Source: Solea solea (lineage: Eukaryota; Chordata; Actinopteri; Pleuronectiformes; Soleidae). From it: a stretch of 64,000 nt of DNA. Within the stretch, counting starts at the first letter, position 1; every line of letters begins with the position of its first letter. Shown piece by piece: positions 34,779 through 47,398 of the stretch. A program made the translations under genes and the position numbers. The stretch spans positions 22,267,458 to 22,331,457 of the forward strand of contig NC_081146.1 in assembly GCF_958295425.1 (NCBI RefSeq), read 5' to 3'. The notes under the pieces were generated by a model, which saw only the letters and a program-made list of their open reading frames with translations, did no database searches and was not told the origin of the DNA.

Positions 34779-36939
34779 AGTGTGTTCATATTTAAACGAC
34801 TCATTAATGATCATTTTACACTGAAGATTCATATAAACACATACATGTCTGTGTAGGTGGAAGACCTGGGTCTTGCGGCGGAGCTTCTTCCCATCACCTA
34901 CAGTCATGTTGCCGCCAAGAACAGGTATCTGTACGTGAAGGGAAAGCTTCACAGGATGCCATCAGGAATCAGGTCAGACTCTGCTCCTCCATTTTGTGTT
35001 TTGATCAATAAATAAACTTAAATAAGCTGTTAACTTTCTTTTAGAACTAGTTTTCATGTGATTGTTTTGTTTTTGAGCCAGTGCTGCGCTCGTTGAAATC
35101 CTCTCTATCTTTGTTTCAGCGGACTTCTGCGGACTGTCCCGCCTTTCTCTCGTCCGCTCCTGTTGAGTGTTGCCAAGGAGATACTGGTGAAGAAAAGCAA
35201 AAAGGACGATGAGTCCATCCATTCATTTGTTTCCCGGAGACTTGGACAGGAGGTGATATATCTATAAACAATTCACCTGAGTGACAGCAGACACATCTGT
35301 ACAATCCGACTCGTTAAAATCATAATTTTGTTCTTGCAAATTGTCAAACTGTCTCTGTGTATTTGAATAAAGGGCATGGTCAACAGATCTGATCAAATGT
35401 GGTCTCATCCAGTACACATTTTAAAGCCAGGGTTATTTTAATTATAGTCTTTCTCTGTCTTTGTGTGTGTGTGTGTGTCCAGCTGGCAGACATCGCTGTG
35501 GACAGTCTGTGCCGTGGTGTCTTTGCAGGCGATTGCAGGAAGTTGAGTGTGCGCTCTTGTTTTCCACCGCTGTACAACGCAGAGCAGCGCAGAGGTTCCC
35601 TGACACTGGGCATGTTGTTGGGCTCAGGTACACACTTCACTCTCTCATTTAAAGATACGTAAACGTCCTCCTGAGAATCCAGTGTTTGGATTGTCCGCTC
35701 TGGACTCCTGTGGAAACATGGCCGACTCTGGGAACGAGGACAGAAATGGTTATAAAAAAGACAGGCACTGAACTTCAGGTGTTTATAAACTAAAGGAAAC
35801 ATCATCACAAATATTCATTACACTCCTCCTGAATTAGAAAGACCATACAATTAAAGCTATAGTCAATAATATGACTGATCGTGTTTATCACTGGATTTTG
35901 TTGCCTGTGACATTCCCTAAACTTGAAGCCCACTTGAAGGGTCAGATTTTTAACTTCTGACTACAACTGGAAAACGATGACGTGACCGTCTTAGTCATAC
36001 TAATTGTAATCTGTGTGCTGATGTCTCACTGAAGCTGTCCATGTAAAAACCTGCAGGTCCCTCTCCTGTCGTGGTCTCTGGTCCTCTGGCTCAGCGGTCT
36101 CTGAAAGAATCGTGGGCTCAGTGGTCCCTGAAGAGGGGAGTAGAGTCTCTCCCAGAATCCATCAGTGACTACCTTCAACAGAGTGGCAAAGTGGAGCTTC
36201 ACAGAGACGCAGCTGTTCAGCGCATCTGTCCCTCAGCCGCTGGTTGGAAGGTCAGTAACCTGGTTTCCAAGGATAGGGATAGTACATTATTTAATTTTAA
36301 AAAATCAGTAAAGGAAAATGAATATGTGTGTTTCCATCAGCTGCTGTAAAATGACCTTTGGTGGCGTAAGCAGGTCACCACCATAAACACAGTCCAAAGT
36401 CCTCTGGTTGCAGCTGTTCACTGATGTCACACTGGTGTCCACTCCTATGTGCTGTGCTTTATTGTCTATTTTCTTCTAAATGGGATTTACATTTTTTAAT
36501 TTTCCTCTATTGAAGAAAAACTGAAATTAGGGATTAAGACCATTAATGCTTTAGGAAAAGTTTTACCCACTTACGTTATAAATGAAGTGGGACATTAAAG
36601 CTAATTTTCATTCAAACAATTATATTTGCAACTGGTGGAGTCACCCACTGTTGGCTAACGTCTACTACCAACTATGTCCACTTTTTATATAAAGTACAGA
36701 CAGATCTCGGAAGACGGATTGAAGGTGCAACTTGAAGACGGAAATAAAGAGCGCCAAGCCAGATCAAAAAAGTACTTTATCAGAAAGCGTGTTGTCTGTT
36801 TATTGTAGTAATATTTGCTCCTTTGCTTCTTCTTCTGTTTCCTGCTCTCCTGCCGTTTCCATGACTTCACTGCAGTGAAATGTAGAAGCTCAAGTGGAGT
36901 GATGTTTTGGTCAAATGATTTCTAAAGGTCATCTGGTAT

Positions 36940-36989
<50 letters not shown>

Positions 36990-39985
36990 GGTGTAGATCC
37001 ATTTGGAGAATGGCGTTGTATCTGCTGATCACATCTTCTCTGCCCTTCCTGCCAAAGGTAAGTGGTGGTGGCTCTCAGGTCAGGAGGGAGATGAGTGGAT
37101 TGTTTCCTATGCTTCACCCTTCCTGCCTCCTGTTTTACAAAGTACACATACACCAGGGCTTCTTGTCACTACCTGATCTGTACTTGAAACCTGCTTTGTT
37201 CCAACCATAAGCCCCAAAGTAGCTGCACTCTCACACTTCCCAAAGTTTTGACCGTGGCCCTCTGGTGGGCTTTGGAGGTATTGCAAGTGGGTGTTAGACA
37301 GGGCTAACTAATAACTTGAAACACACTGTATTCTTTGCTCTGATGGGGGAAAAAAACCTAAATTTATTCACATTTAAGTGATACATGTTTATTATTATTT
37401 ATCCCTTTTTATGTAGTTTATTTACAAACAATATGTAAGGGATCTCAGTTATGACACTGTCAGTTTTGAACGCTGTTGAGATCAAATGATTTGATTTTGA
37501 TTTGTAAGTAGGACAAAATCATTATATTTCAATGTTTAGTGCTTGCTTAAGTTTAAATCCAGGAGCGGGGCCTCAAACATCTGAATTTCAAATTGAGATT
37601 GTAAAATTCTTCTCAGTACTTTAAGTGTCAAATAAAATTGTGCCAAAAATGTTTTCGAATAAATAAATCTGCAATAATACAATAAGAACATCATTCTTGT
37701 TTTTACACCTTTGCCTCATATAAAGTAATCATGTTTCCTCTGTGTCCCACCTCCAGCCCTCTCCTCTGCACTGCCGTCCTCCTGTCAACCTCTCATTCAA
37801 GAGCTGCAGGACATCGCCACGGTAACGGTCGCTGTGGTAAATCTGGAGTACGACGGTTCCATCCTGCCTGTGATGGTAAGAACGCCACACACACGTGCTT
37901 TGTCTTCTTCATGACAAAAATCTTTGCTAATCAACACGGAGCTTTAACAAATCCTGCCAGTTCCATTCTCTGCTATTCCTCATACTGAGCGTCATGAAGA
38001 TGAAACACTGATCCAACCTTCTCTGTGACTGTGTGGTCAGGGTTTCGGTCACCTGCTTCCATCGTCGGAGGATCCGGCTTTGCTTGGTGTCGTCTATGAC
38101 TCTGTTCCCTTCCCTGAACACAACAGAAGTGACGGACAGACCACAAGACTGACGGTACACACACACACATACACACACCCATTCTTAGACAGTATTTAAC
38201 TTTAATATGAGGAGTAAGACGCGGTTTTAAAGTTGTGATGACCAGCCAAGATGTCCTCACATGCTGAAAATGTGCAGTCAGCACATATTGTGCGGGGCAA
38301 ATTGGAGGCATGCTCACATTCGTCTGTACAAGGTATTTGCGGACGACCGCAGCAATCAGAAAAAAACTATGACCCAGCCCTTGACTTTTAGTTCACTCAT
38401 ATTTCCTTGCTTACCAAAGTTATTATTACCAAGGAAATTAGAAATTAAAAATGCTATATTCCCTCCACATTTACTGCTATTAACTTATTATGACCTGTCC
38501 TCCAGGTGATGATGGGCGGAGCCTGGTTCCAGGAAGAGTTTGGGCCTCCAGAGATGGTAACAGAGGAGCGACTCTTGGAGAGAGCCACGGACGCAGTGAG
38601 CTTCCACCTGGGAGTCAACAGCTCACCCTGCTGGAGTCTGGTGTCAGTGCATAGGGTAAAACCAAATGGGACATTCAGACTTCAAACAAAAGTACACTCA
38701 CCCGCCACTTTATTAGGTACAGGGGGCACATAGATTCAAGATTCAAAGTGTTTATTGTCATATGCACAGTAAAGAAACACGTTTCCCTGTACAATGAAAT
38801 TCTTACTTTGCTGTCCACTCAAAAACACCAGCATAAAGTAGAAAAGAAATGCTTTTGTAAAATAGTATAAATATACATAAGGAAAATATAAATATAAATA
38901 TTACCAAACAAAAACAACTAAATATATATATGCATGAAATAAGTGTAAACGTATGCATATATACAAGAAGAAGAACTGTACATAAAGTGAACACTGGTTG
39001 TGCAATTTGATGCTGTGCAAACAGATTTAAAGTGACATGTGTCAGGTTTAAAGTGACGGTAACAGATTAAGTGACAGTGTAACCAGGTGACAAGATTATT
39101 GTAGTCCTGTTCAGCTGTTAAGGATTCTGATGGCAGTGGGGTAAAAAGAGTTCCTTAGACGTCTGGTCCTGCATTTGGCACTCCTGTACCTCCGTCCTGA
39201 GGGCAGGAGTGTAAACAGTCCATGTTGTGGGTGGGTGCTGTCCTTTAGTATAGTAGAGTATCAGGAGTATCAGACAGTGGGGTCCTCTACTGCTGTAACC
39301 CTGTAAGAGATGGTCTTCTGTGAACCTTGTAACAACTGGTTATTTGGGTGACCATTGCCTTTATTTAGATCCAATCTGGCAGTTCCCCTCAGACATCACA
39401 GAACGGCTGCTCACTGGGTATTTTGCTTTTTCTGACCACTCTCTGTAAACTCTAATCCCAGTAGATTATCACCCCTGCCGTGTAAAAGTCAAAAGTTAAA
39501 TTCCTTGTTCTGATGCTGTCTGGTCTTTAGTAGGTCGTCTTGACCATTTCTGCAGGTGATTATCTGATTAATAAGCATTTAAGCAAGTGTACCTAATAAA
39601 GTGTCCGTCTTTATTGCACATCAGAACGAAACAGAGAGCGAAAACCAAGCTGTTTACTGCATCTCGACTTGATTGTGGTTGAAACCGTGTCAAACTCTTT
39701 GCTGTTGTCTCTTGTCAGGACTGTATACCTCAGTACTATGAAGGACACCACAGGAGAGTTGGTGAGTACTGATGTTCATGTTGCATCCAAAGATGATTTA
39801 TTAACAAGGTGCAGTGAAACATTTTAACGTGTGTGTGTGTGTTCACAGAGTCCATGCGTAGCTTCATAAAGAAGAACGAGCTCCCACTGTCTCTGGTCGG
39901 TGCCTGCTATGACGGCGTGTCAGTGAATGATGTCATCTTCAGTGGACGGACCGCTGTGCAGGAGTTGCTGGAGATGAAACACTGA
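33707..39985 (+). CDS. ppox: Protoporphyrinogen oxidase
   Basis: Twelve coding exons: 33707-33790, 34587-34721, 34857-34972, 35120-35252, 35483-35627, 36057-36250, 36997-37057, 37757-37875, 38041-38154, 38506-38655, 39719-39761, 39849-39985 (TGA). All are GT-AG with matching phases; 476 aa against 477 in human. It oxidises protoporphyrinogen IX to protoporphyrin IX with FAD and oxygen, the step before ferrochelatase, on the mitochondrial inner membrane. The N-terminus is a classic FAD dinucleotide fold, [15 protein letters not shown] (residues 6-20), then [10 protein letters not shown] and the conserved GPRGIRPAG, including the Arg equivalent to human R59. SLCRGVFAG, the [12 protein letters not shown] segment and the C-terminal GVSVND segment also match. 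There is no cleavable presequence: as in other animal PPOX, import signals are internal. The ATG at 33707 is the only sensible start, five bases before the Arg-Thr-Val of the fold. ppox converges with rbm42. Confidence 0.96.
33845..34000. repeat. (TA)n/(TATG)n/(CA)n microsatellite in ppox intron
   Basis: About 155 bases of TA, TATG and TGTA units with a (CA)8 end, between the first two ppox coding exons. Confidence 0.95.
34744..34776. repeat. (GT)n microsatellite in ppox intron
   Basis: About 16 GT units shortly after the donor of the second ppox coding exon. Confidence 0.9.
36942..36989 (+). repeat. (GT)n tract at the acceptor of the seventh ppox exon
   Basis: About 24 GT units followed by TGGTGTAG and the exon at 36997. 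No clear polypyrimidine tract lies between repeat and splice site. Confidence 0.9.
38694..39611. repeat. Nested repeats in ppox intron 10
   Basis: The outer element begins CACTCACCCGCCACTTTATT and ends GTGTACCTAATAAAGTGTCC, which are inverted repeats (ACTTTATTAGGTAC). Its right half keeps GGTATTTTGCTTTTTCTGAC, CTGTAAACTCTAATCCCAGT and CGTCTTGACCATTTCTGCAG, landmarks of a widespread fish repeat. A second repeat starting GATTCAAGATTCAAAGTGTT (about 38731-39290), with CAATGAAATTCTTACTTTGC and CTGAGGGCAGGAGTGTAAAC, is inserted in its left part. Neither has a long open frame. Confidence 0.6.
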
Positions 39986-41536
39986 TCCAACAACGTGGAT
40001 GTTTATCTATGTTAAGATAATCAGGCTGAATTGACTCGTGCCTGACTTATTTTTTTATTTATTTCAGAGATGTGTGGACACACAAGAACGAGTTCAGCCA
40101 AATCCGCAAAAGTTTTGTATCATATCGGCTTTTTATCGAGGATATTTGGAGCCTTTAAACGCTATTCTTTGGAATACACATTCTCAAAACACCACCATTT
40201 TCGTGTATATAGCCAATGGGAAAATAATGTCATATCCCCCACCTCTCCAACCTAACCCTTAACCACGCTAGCTTTATTCACATACACCAAGGTGTCACCT
40301 ACAGGCCTGGCATATACTACAGCATTAAGAGTCATTTGGGGAGTTTTTTTTCCAATTCTGGTTTTCAAAATGGAGGAAAATTCCATCTTCTGTAATTTCC
40401 CGCCAATAGCTTCTGTTTCTGAAATTTCCCTATGGAGGATCAATAAAGGTATGTGTTACCTTAAATGTCTCCCACTTAAAAAGTGAATTGTTTCACAAAT
40501 ATGACGAGAACACAAGAACACCAGCAGCCGTCATCTTTCTAACCCTAACACCTCTCCTTCCTTTCTCGCAGGAACTGGAAAGACACTTTATTCTATACTT
40601 GTGCGAACTGCAGCTACTTCCTGTCAAAACAAGTTATGGCAGTTTTGGGGGATATTAAATTAAAAAGGTGTTCTATTTTGTTTTAGTAGTTATTCTGATA
40701 AAATGAATGCACACTAGGGGTTTGTACTTTAATTTTCATTTTATGGCAGTCGACAACTGCCACTGTTGTAAAACAATAGCAGAAACAGGAAGTACGAAGA
40801 CTGCACTTTCACACATGCATGGAAGAAAGAAAAAAAAAAAGATTTCCCTTATGTGGTGACTCAGCCTGTCACATTACACAGATAAGCTAAATAAGATAAA
40901 ATCACCGTTAGTAAACTAAAATGCTGTTACTGCAGCGGTGTCTGCAAGTGTGGCATGAAATTTGCCAAATGTTTCTATAGTTTGTGCTATTTAAAAGTGT
41001 TTGACTTGTGTTCCTTTGGCATATCCAAAATGCAGTGTAAATCAAAAAGTTACATTCTTCGTATGTAAATAAAGCGCTGCCATTGAAACCTATTTTTTCC
41101 CCATCTCCACTATAACATTAAATCTTGTGTTCCACATTGTTATGCTTCTAATTTTAAGTCCTGGCCTCATTTGGACCCACTTTCCTCCGTATGGCACAGG
41201 TGTGGTGTCATTTTCTTGGTAATCCAGCAGGTGGCAGTGTTCTATTTTGACCAAGAATGATGTTGGTTTCAAAGAATATTCATTTAAGGTGAAAAATAAC
41301 TTATTTAATTGCTATTTATACAGATTTTTGCACTTAAGGCGACGAGAGGGAGTAAGTGACACCATATGAAACATCTCAAACACACACACTCTGACCGGGG
41401 CCTGTGTTGAACAGACAAAGTTAGGCTTTTGCTCACTTTGAAGCCAGAACTAAAGGTAATAGAACTTAGGTTTCAATGAGAGATAATTTTACACATGAGG
41501 GAAATTAAACCATAATAAGTTTTTTTTATTTTTTTT
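39986..41536. other. ppox 3' UTR and the convergent ppox-rbm42 spacer
   Basis: A polyadenylation signal AATAAA at 40442-40447 would end ppox after a 3' UTR of about 480 bases; another AATAAA is near 41067. On the other strand, AATAAA motifs (read as TTTATT) at 41525-41530 and 41537-41542 could end rbm42 after about 380 bases. No gene or repeat with clear ends lies between. Confidence 0.45.
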
Positions 41537-41921
41537 TTTATTTAAGGTAAGCAAAAAAAAAAGTTACTACTTTGTATAAATGTACAGACATCTGAGGGAC
41601 AAATCAAAATAATAGTTGTGTTCATCTATTGTGCAGCACAACACAAACAGAAGCTGCTTTCAGACAAGCCACTGACGTCTGGACATTCTCTGAAGCGAAC
41701 GTATAATCCACAGCGAGTAACCTGGCGAGTGTCCTGAATCCTCCAGTGATTCTGCTGCTGTTGTAAATGATTTTAAAAATGGAAAATTTGGCTGCTGTGC
41801 TGGTCATATGTGAATGGTAAACTCCAGAGAATGTCCAGACCTAATTCTCTGGACATCATCATCATCCAGAGTTCACATGAGGAAACGGCTCCAGACACAC
41901 ACACTCTGACTTCATCAGCCA

Positions 41922-44900
41922 CTATCTCAGGCCCAGTTTCTTCTTCTCCTTCTGTTTCTTGCGAACCGTTTCCATGTTTCGGTCCCTCCACATGCTTTTC
42001 CTCAGTTTGATGGGCCGACTGCCAACGTATTTCCCTGGACCAAGTAACAAATTGCACAAAACATACTAATTAATAATGTAATATTAATGGAACTGCTAAA
42101 CTTTTAAAGGGCAGAGTTGTGCTTTCCGTGTCCACAAGGACAGGGTTTGTCAATTTCTCAATCCTGGTCCTGTAGGACCCACTGCCCTGCGTGTTTTAGC
42201 TGTTTCCCTGCTCCAACACACCTGATTCAAATAATGGGTCATGATCAGGTTTCTGTGGTGCTTGCTGATGAGCTGACCATTTGAATCAGGTGTGTTGGAG
42301 CAGGGAAACATCTAAAACATGCAGGGCAGTGGGTCCCCAGGGCCAGGATTGAGAAACCAGAGCTCTGTGGACACAGAATGTGATAAGATTGTCTTGGCCC
42401 TGAGTCTTGTGACGGACAGAGGTAAGGAAGGTCTGGTGAGACTGACCGTTCATTTCTCTCATGGCTCTGACGTAATCGTTGGGATCTTTGAAGCTCACAA
42501 AGCCGTACCCTTTGGTTTTTCCTGTACGTTTGTCTCTCACCACCTGATGACACACAAACAGCAAAATCCATTACCTACATTAATCATATTGCACGACTAT
42601 TATTCGTTGTCTCTGGTTGGAGGATCCAACTTTTGATAGGTGTTTACAGGGCAACAGCACAGCAGAGACCGACCTTAGCTTTGAGGAAAGATGGGTATCT
42701 GCTGAAGGCTCTGGCCAGAATGTCATCATTCACCTCATTACCCAGATCACCACAGAAGATGCGGAAGTCATCTGCAACAAAAAGGACAGAAGTAGAATGT
42801 TATTATTCTCCTCTTTTTGTCTAATTTTCAGTCACTGTTGTCCATTGTAGGAATCTGTGTATGAACAGTCTCTGTTGAATAACTTAACAGAAACAGACAA
42901 AAAGGCAGTGAGCGAAACCATCATAAGCCTGTATTTATGTGCATTAAAAACCCTGAAAGGACAAAAGAAAATACGAAATACTTTACAGTTGAGGGAATAG
43001 TGAATAGTCAGATCACTGACACCACGGTAACAGCACGTGGTTTTGTACTGAATGTGTGACAGCTGCAGTGTTCTGTACCTGACTCCCACTCCAGCAGACT
43101 GGGGTCCTCCCACGATATTCCTGCTGCAGTACGGATACACTTCTTCATCTTGTCTGACTTTCCTTTCTTCTTGTCTTCTGTAACACTTTCCACGGGCTGA
43201 AACACAAAACAGTGTGTGTATATATAATGCAAATGTTTTTTTGTTTGTTTTTAAATCTTTTTGCCATTTTCTGTTAACCAGAACATTGTTGATTGCATGT
43301 ACCTCAGGGTGGGCAGGCTCAGGCTCAGGCATACTGGGTCCAATCACGCTGCCGCTGTCGTCACTCTCCTTCCTGTCCAGCAGACCTGCTGCCCTCACTG
43401 CTGCCTGCTGCTCTGCGACCCGAGCGGCCAGTTCCTCCTGAGAAATCCACATCCACACACACTCAGCTGAAGGCCCCATAAATGCATGCCTGTGACTGCT
43501 GATACAGTCTCTTTAGTCCTCAAATATACTGTTAACAAATATGATGGACGTTAAATCACGCAGAAACAGTGACAATAGTGAGAATACAGATACCATTCTG
43601 GCTTGTCTCTGAGCCCGAACATCTATTCTTTTATATGCGACTGGGGCAGGAGGAGCAGAGTAGACGGTCGGTGCTGCCTGGATAACCGACTGCGTGGCTT
43701 TGACCGGAGGTGGCGGTCTCGAGGTCGGGGGAGGCGCCATAGAGACCATATCACGGATCTGAGTGAGACAGACACAAAGACACAAGGAGTCATACAAAGT
43801 AGGTCACAAAATTATCAATCACTCATTCAGACTTGATTTATACTGTGTACATACATACATACACTGCCTCAGCCAGGTCTGATAGTTTGCTTAACAGAGC
43901 CCATTTTTAGATTAAGTATGCACGATACAAATGTGTCATGTTTACAGAGACCAGAGGCAGAATAATAAAAATCACAAAACATTACACACTGCAGCTTTAA
44001 AATAATGTCAAAGTAAAAAGTTTTCTTTTGGAAGACCTGAAAAATGGTGTTGACACTAAGAAACTGGCCCCAGTTTAACTTCCTGGCCCTAAGAGAGACA
44101 GTTGTTGCTCTGACCTGAGGTGGAGCCATCATGTGCTGGATGGACTGAGGAGGTCCCTGAGGTGTCGGGCGCGGCAGGGAGGGGGGAAGCATCATGGGAG
44201 GAGGGGGAGGAGGCCGGGGCATAGGAGGGGCTACCGGAGGACCACGCATCATCGGCAGCCTCTGACCACCTGACAACAGTGTTTAATTTATAGTAACATA
44301 CTGCATGTTCCACATGAAGGCAGAGAAATGCATAACAACAGTTGTGCAGGTTTCCACTGAACAACAACTCAGTCTGACACTCTTCATATTAATTGTTCTC
44401 TAATAAAAATCAATCAATAACAATATTAAATGATTGTACCATGACAAGAACCTGCTTCTGTGTTTAAAGGAGAAATACGGTTTCAAGCAGACTAGTGGTG
44501 ACCTTACCAGGCCTCTGCAGGATGTGTGGGACAAAGGCTGGTCTCATCATGGGAGGAGGAGGAGGACGTATTGGAGGGACTGGGACAGACACAAGACACA
44601 GTGAGTGGACAACAGTGTGTAACCAGAGCACAGCACAGAAACACAGATACTGAAAGGGCCCAGCTGTCATTTGACAGGAAAGTACATAAATATGGACATT
44701 ACTGTGGGATATGTAGTCAAATTTAGCTAGCACGGTAACTCATTTAAAGACTGAATAATTTAATTTAAATAATTAGGCATTTCGTTGTGATATTACAAAA
44801 AGAATATGTAAACAATAACAAAAAAAACCAAACATGTTTTCATTTTGTCATGAGCACATGTGCAAGTTCCACTTTACCTGGTCCCACAAAGACCGGGGGT

Positions 44901-46016
44901 GGGGGACCAACAAAACTAGCAGCTCTGGCATCTAATGTCTGTTGGACCTAAGAGAGAAGACACAGACAGGGGCGTTGAGAAAAACCGAATGACCTCAGCA
45001 CCATCTTCTGGAGGGTAAAGTATTACTCAGTTACTATCAGAACATTGCAAACCTGTCTGTAGGTGTTGGTGCCTATGATAGATCGTATGAGTGGAAGTGC
45101 TGGAACAGGCAGAGGGACGGCCTCCAATGCAGGTGGACTTCCTGACACTGGTACTGGTCCACCAAGAACCTCCTGCTCAAAACTACAGCCAAATAAAATG
45201 TAGATACATAACAACATAAGGGTGACCGTTAACATTTTTATTCATTAACTGAATTTTAAAGCCCAATTCTTGACTTTAATCTGAATGGACCTGGTTTTTA
45301 GAGGTGTGTGTATACATTTTGCAGACAACATAACAGTTAAATCCATGAGAGACTGAGCAGGGAATGGAAGTAAGGGATTGGGATTATGTCATTTATGATA
45401 GTTGTACACACTCACACAAACATTTGATTCAATATGAAACAAAAATGCCAACTTGACAGGTCATGCACCAATAATACTACATATGTTACAGAAATAACAT
45501 TGACTCAACTCCAAAATGTATAAATAAGTCAGTAAAGTGAATACATGTGTGAAATGTGAAGGCAAGAATCTTGGACTGCTTTCAGAACTGGTATTAAGGT
45601 CCATCCTGGGTGATCTGATTACACATGGACAGCTCTAAGAGTTCATCCTATGATCTGATCACAAAAACCACATCCCTGAGCATGCATGGACTCTGGATGG
45701 ATGTTAATACCAGGTATAAGTGGGGGCCATAAGATCATTTTAAATCACATGGTCCTGGAATAAAAGGAAAGATACAGACTTCTCACTGTGGCACTACAAA
45801 ATGAACCATCACCGTGTGTTGCCGATATGAGACAGACAAGCACACGTGACATTTTTACAACTTTCCTCATTCACACGTATCCCAAACATGCAAACAATAG
45901 CAATGATCAACTTATTTTAACTGTCTTTTGTTATGATGTGTAAGACTGTTGTGAACTCACAGAGCCATCTCTGCCTCCATCTCTTTTAGACGCTCCTCTC
46001 CTGACTTGAGCGCCAT
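41922..46016 (-). CDS. rbm42: RNA-binding motif protein 42
   Basis: Eleven coding exons, read from high to low coordinates: 46016-45961, 45182-45053, 44947-44878, 44579-44508, 44269-44115, 43758-43594, 43437-43303, 43196-43079, 42771-42674, 42543-42447, 42034-41922 (TAG). All are GT-AG with matching phases; 402 aa. Residues 6-24 form the conserved KSGEERLKEMEAEMALFEQE helix region; next come IIGTNTYRQVQQTLDARA and a long Pro/Met-rich stretch (runs such as MPRPPPPPPMMLPP), then DKKKGKSDKMKKCIRTAAG. The single RRM near the C-terminus has RNP2 FRIFCGDL and RNP1 KGYGFVSF, followed by KYVGSRPIKLRKSMW and a basic tail ending KKKLGLR. Known RBM42 binds RNA, partners hnRNP K and is found with splicing factors. 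Human RBM42 is longer (about 480 aa), the difference being in the Pro-rich middle. The start ATG is one base inside its exon, so the 5' leader comes from an upstream exon. Confidence 0.96.
42145..42365. repeat. Foldback MITE in the last rbm42 intron
   Basis: A palindromic element: the left arm TTTCTCAATCCTGGTCCTG ... CCCTGCTCCAACACACCTGA is answered by the right arm TCAGGTGTGTTGGAGCAGGG ... CCAGGATTGAGAAACC. The arms are about 85 bases each with about 50 bases between, so the intronic RNA can form a long hairpin. A similar foldback is common in fish genomes. Confidence 0.8.
45583..45735. repeat. Repeat ending in CCAGGTATAAGTGGGGGCC
   Basis: Contains ACTGGTATTAAGGTCCATCC near the left end and TTAATACCAGGTATAAGTGG at the right, giving short imperfect inverted ends. 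It is related by its right terminus to 7425-7760. It lies in the first coding intron of rbm42. Confidence 0.4.
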
Positions 46017-46448
46017 GCTGCGAGAGAAACAAACATGCATCAGAGACCTGAAGGTGAATTACACACTAACTGTATTCGATCAGTAGCTTCATCTCAAAAT
46101 GGCTCCACTGTTTTGATTCGGGCTCACATTTGATTGAAGGCTACAGCTGAAGTGAACAGCGGCTAGCAACATTAGCAGTAGTTTGAGAGAAGTAAACAGT
46201 AACATTGGTCACATCATGGTTTTAATACTGACCTTCATCTACGATGTAGACGCTTTTAATGAGAAAAACACAGACTTCAATCAGTAAATAACGAGTCTGA
46301 CTTTTCCACCGGACTCTGCGATGTTGTCAGCTAGCACACAGGAGAGCTAGCTATGCTAGCAATCGAAGTAACTCCTCTGTCGCAAACACCTTACCGCTAA
46401 CCTTACCACACTAACCGGTTACTGTTTTCTACACTACAACTCACTCAC

Positions 46449-46565
46449 CCGACGATCTGATGCTGAACTTGTTGTAAAAAATAAAACGCAATTAAAAGTA
46501 AAAACCCACGAGCTGTGTTCAAACAGGACAACCGATAACGCTTTTCTTCTGTCTTCTTCTTTGTT
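46449..46565 (-). promoter_or_regulatory. rbm42: Probable rbm42 untranslated first exon and promoter
   Basis: On the minus strand a donor GTCGG|GTGAGTGA lies at 46448/46449. The rbm42 coding exon begins right after an acceptor (TCTCGCAG, 46018-46025), so a leader exon is needed, and this is the nearest suitable one. The 5' limit is not seen; the surrounding CpG content (CGACGTATTGG, GCGCCACCAACCGG) fits a promoter. Confidence 0.5.
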
Positions 46566-46703
46566 TATTGACGGCTAGCAAACGACGTATTGGTGCACTA
46601 GCGCCACCAACCGGTAAGGAGTGACGCTCAAGAGGTTTACGTCCATTCACACGCCGCAACATGGGGTGAAGACTAGACTTGCTATATGTATCCTATTAAC
46701 CAA

Positions 46704-47055
46704 TTTTTGATTTTGTTGTCAAAATCAAAAAATGAGAAAATCAGATTCAAATAAACGGCCCTATTTTGTTTGTTTTGACTATTTAATTTGCCTTTTTTGC
46801 CTTCAAAATAAAAGCCAAGAGGATAGTAGAGATAATAGACAGACAGTGATGTTTACCCTCGCTACCACTAGGTGGCAGTATGATAGTATTTAACTGTATA
46901 CCTGGTTTGCTCATAGGCCTATAATTGTCCAGGTTATTGATAGAGATGTATTGAATGATATTCGTTTCATCTGGTATTTGTTGGTTTATTTCCAACATTT
47001 TCAGGCCTGTATACCGCATGTATTTTATCTGTATGTTTTTATAATTTCAGAGTCA
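46704..47055. repeat. Left arm of a large inverted repeat
   Basis: This arm is the reverse complement of 56147-56502 over about 350 bases. The best match runs from TAATAGACAGACAGTGATGT-like sequence through CTCGCTACCACTAGGTGGCA and TAGAGATGTATTGAATGATA to TTTCAGAGTCAT. Identity by eye is high in the inner 240 bases and lower outside. The outer end carries a short perfect hairpin (TTTTTGATTTTG / CAAAATCAAAAA, 46704-46731). The arms enclose the small minus-strand gene and the BEL/Pao element. Confidence 0.85.
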
Positions 47056-47057
47056 TT

Positions 47058-47398
47058 TCTTCAGGGGCATGCTGACGACTACCACAGTCATTATCAAACA
47101 TTTTTACTGTATAATTTTTGAGAAATTAATCCTCAAAGTTGTCTTTTTATTCTCAGAATAAGGCTCAAAACTCAATTTTTACTGTACAATAACATCACTT
47201 TGGCCCATAAGTTCTGACAATGGTTGGTACGGTTGACTTCAGGGGCATGCTGACTACTCCCTCAGTCATTAACAAACAGTTTTACTGTATACATTTTGAG
47301 TAATTAAGCATCAAAGTTGTCTCTTTTTAATCTCAGAATAAGGCTGAAAACTTTGAAGATTAATTTCTCAAAAATTATACAGTAAAAATGTAAAGACA
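47058..47398. repeat. Diverged direct repeats plus an inverted fragment
   Basis: Two related segments of about 110 bases, each starting TTCAGGGGCATGCTGAC and ending in AGAATAAGGCT.AAAACT, lie at about 47060-47171 and 47239-47352. A third piece, 47352-47396 (AATTTCTCAAAAATTATACA), is the reverse complement of part of the first (TGTATAATTTTTGAGAAATT). All are inside the left arm of the large inverted repeat. Confidence 0.7.
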
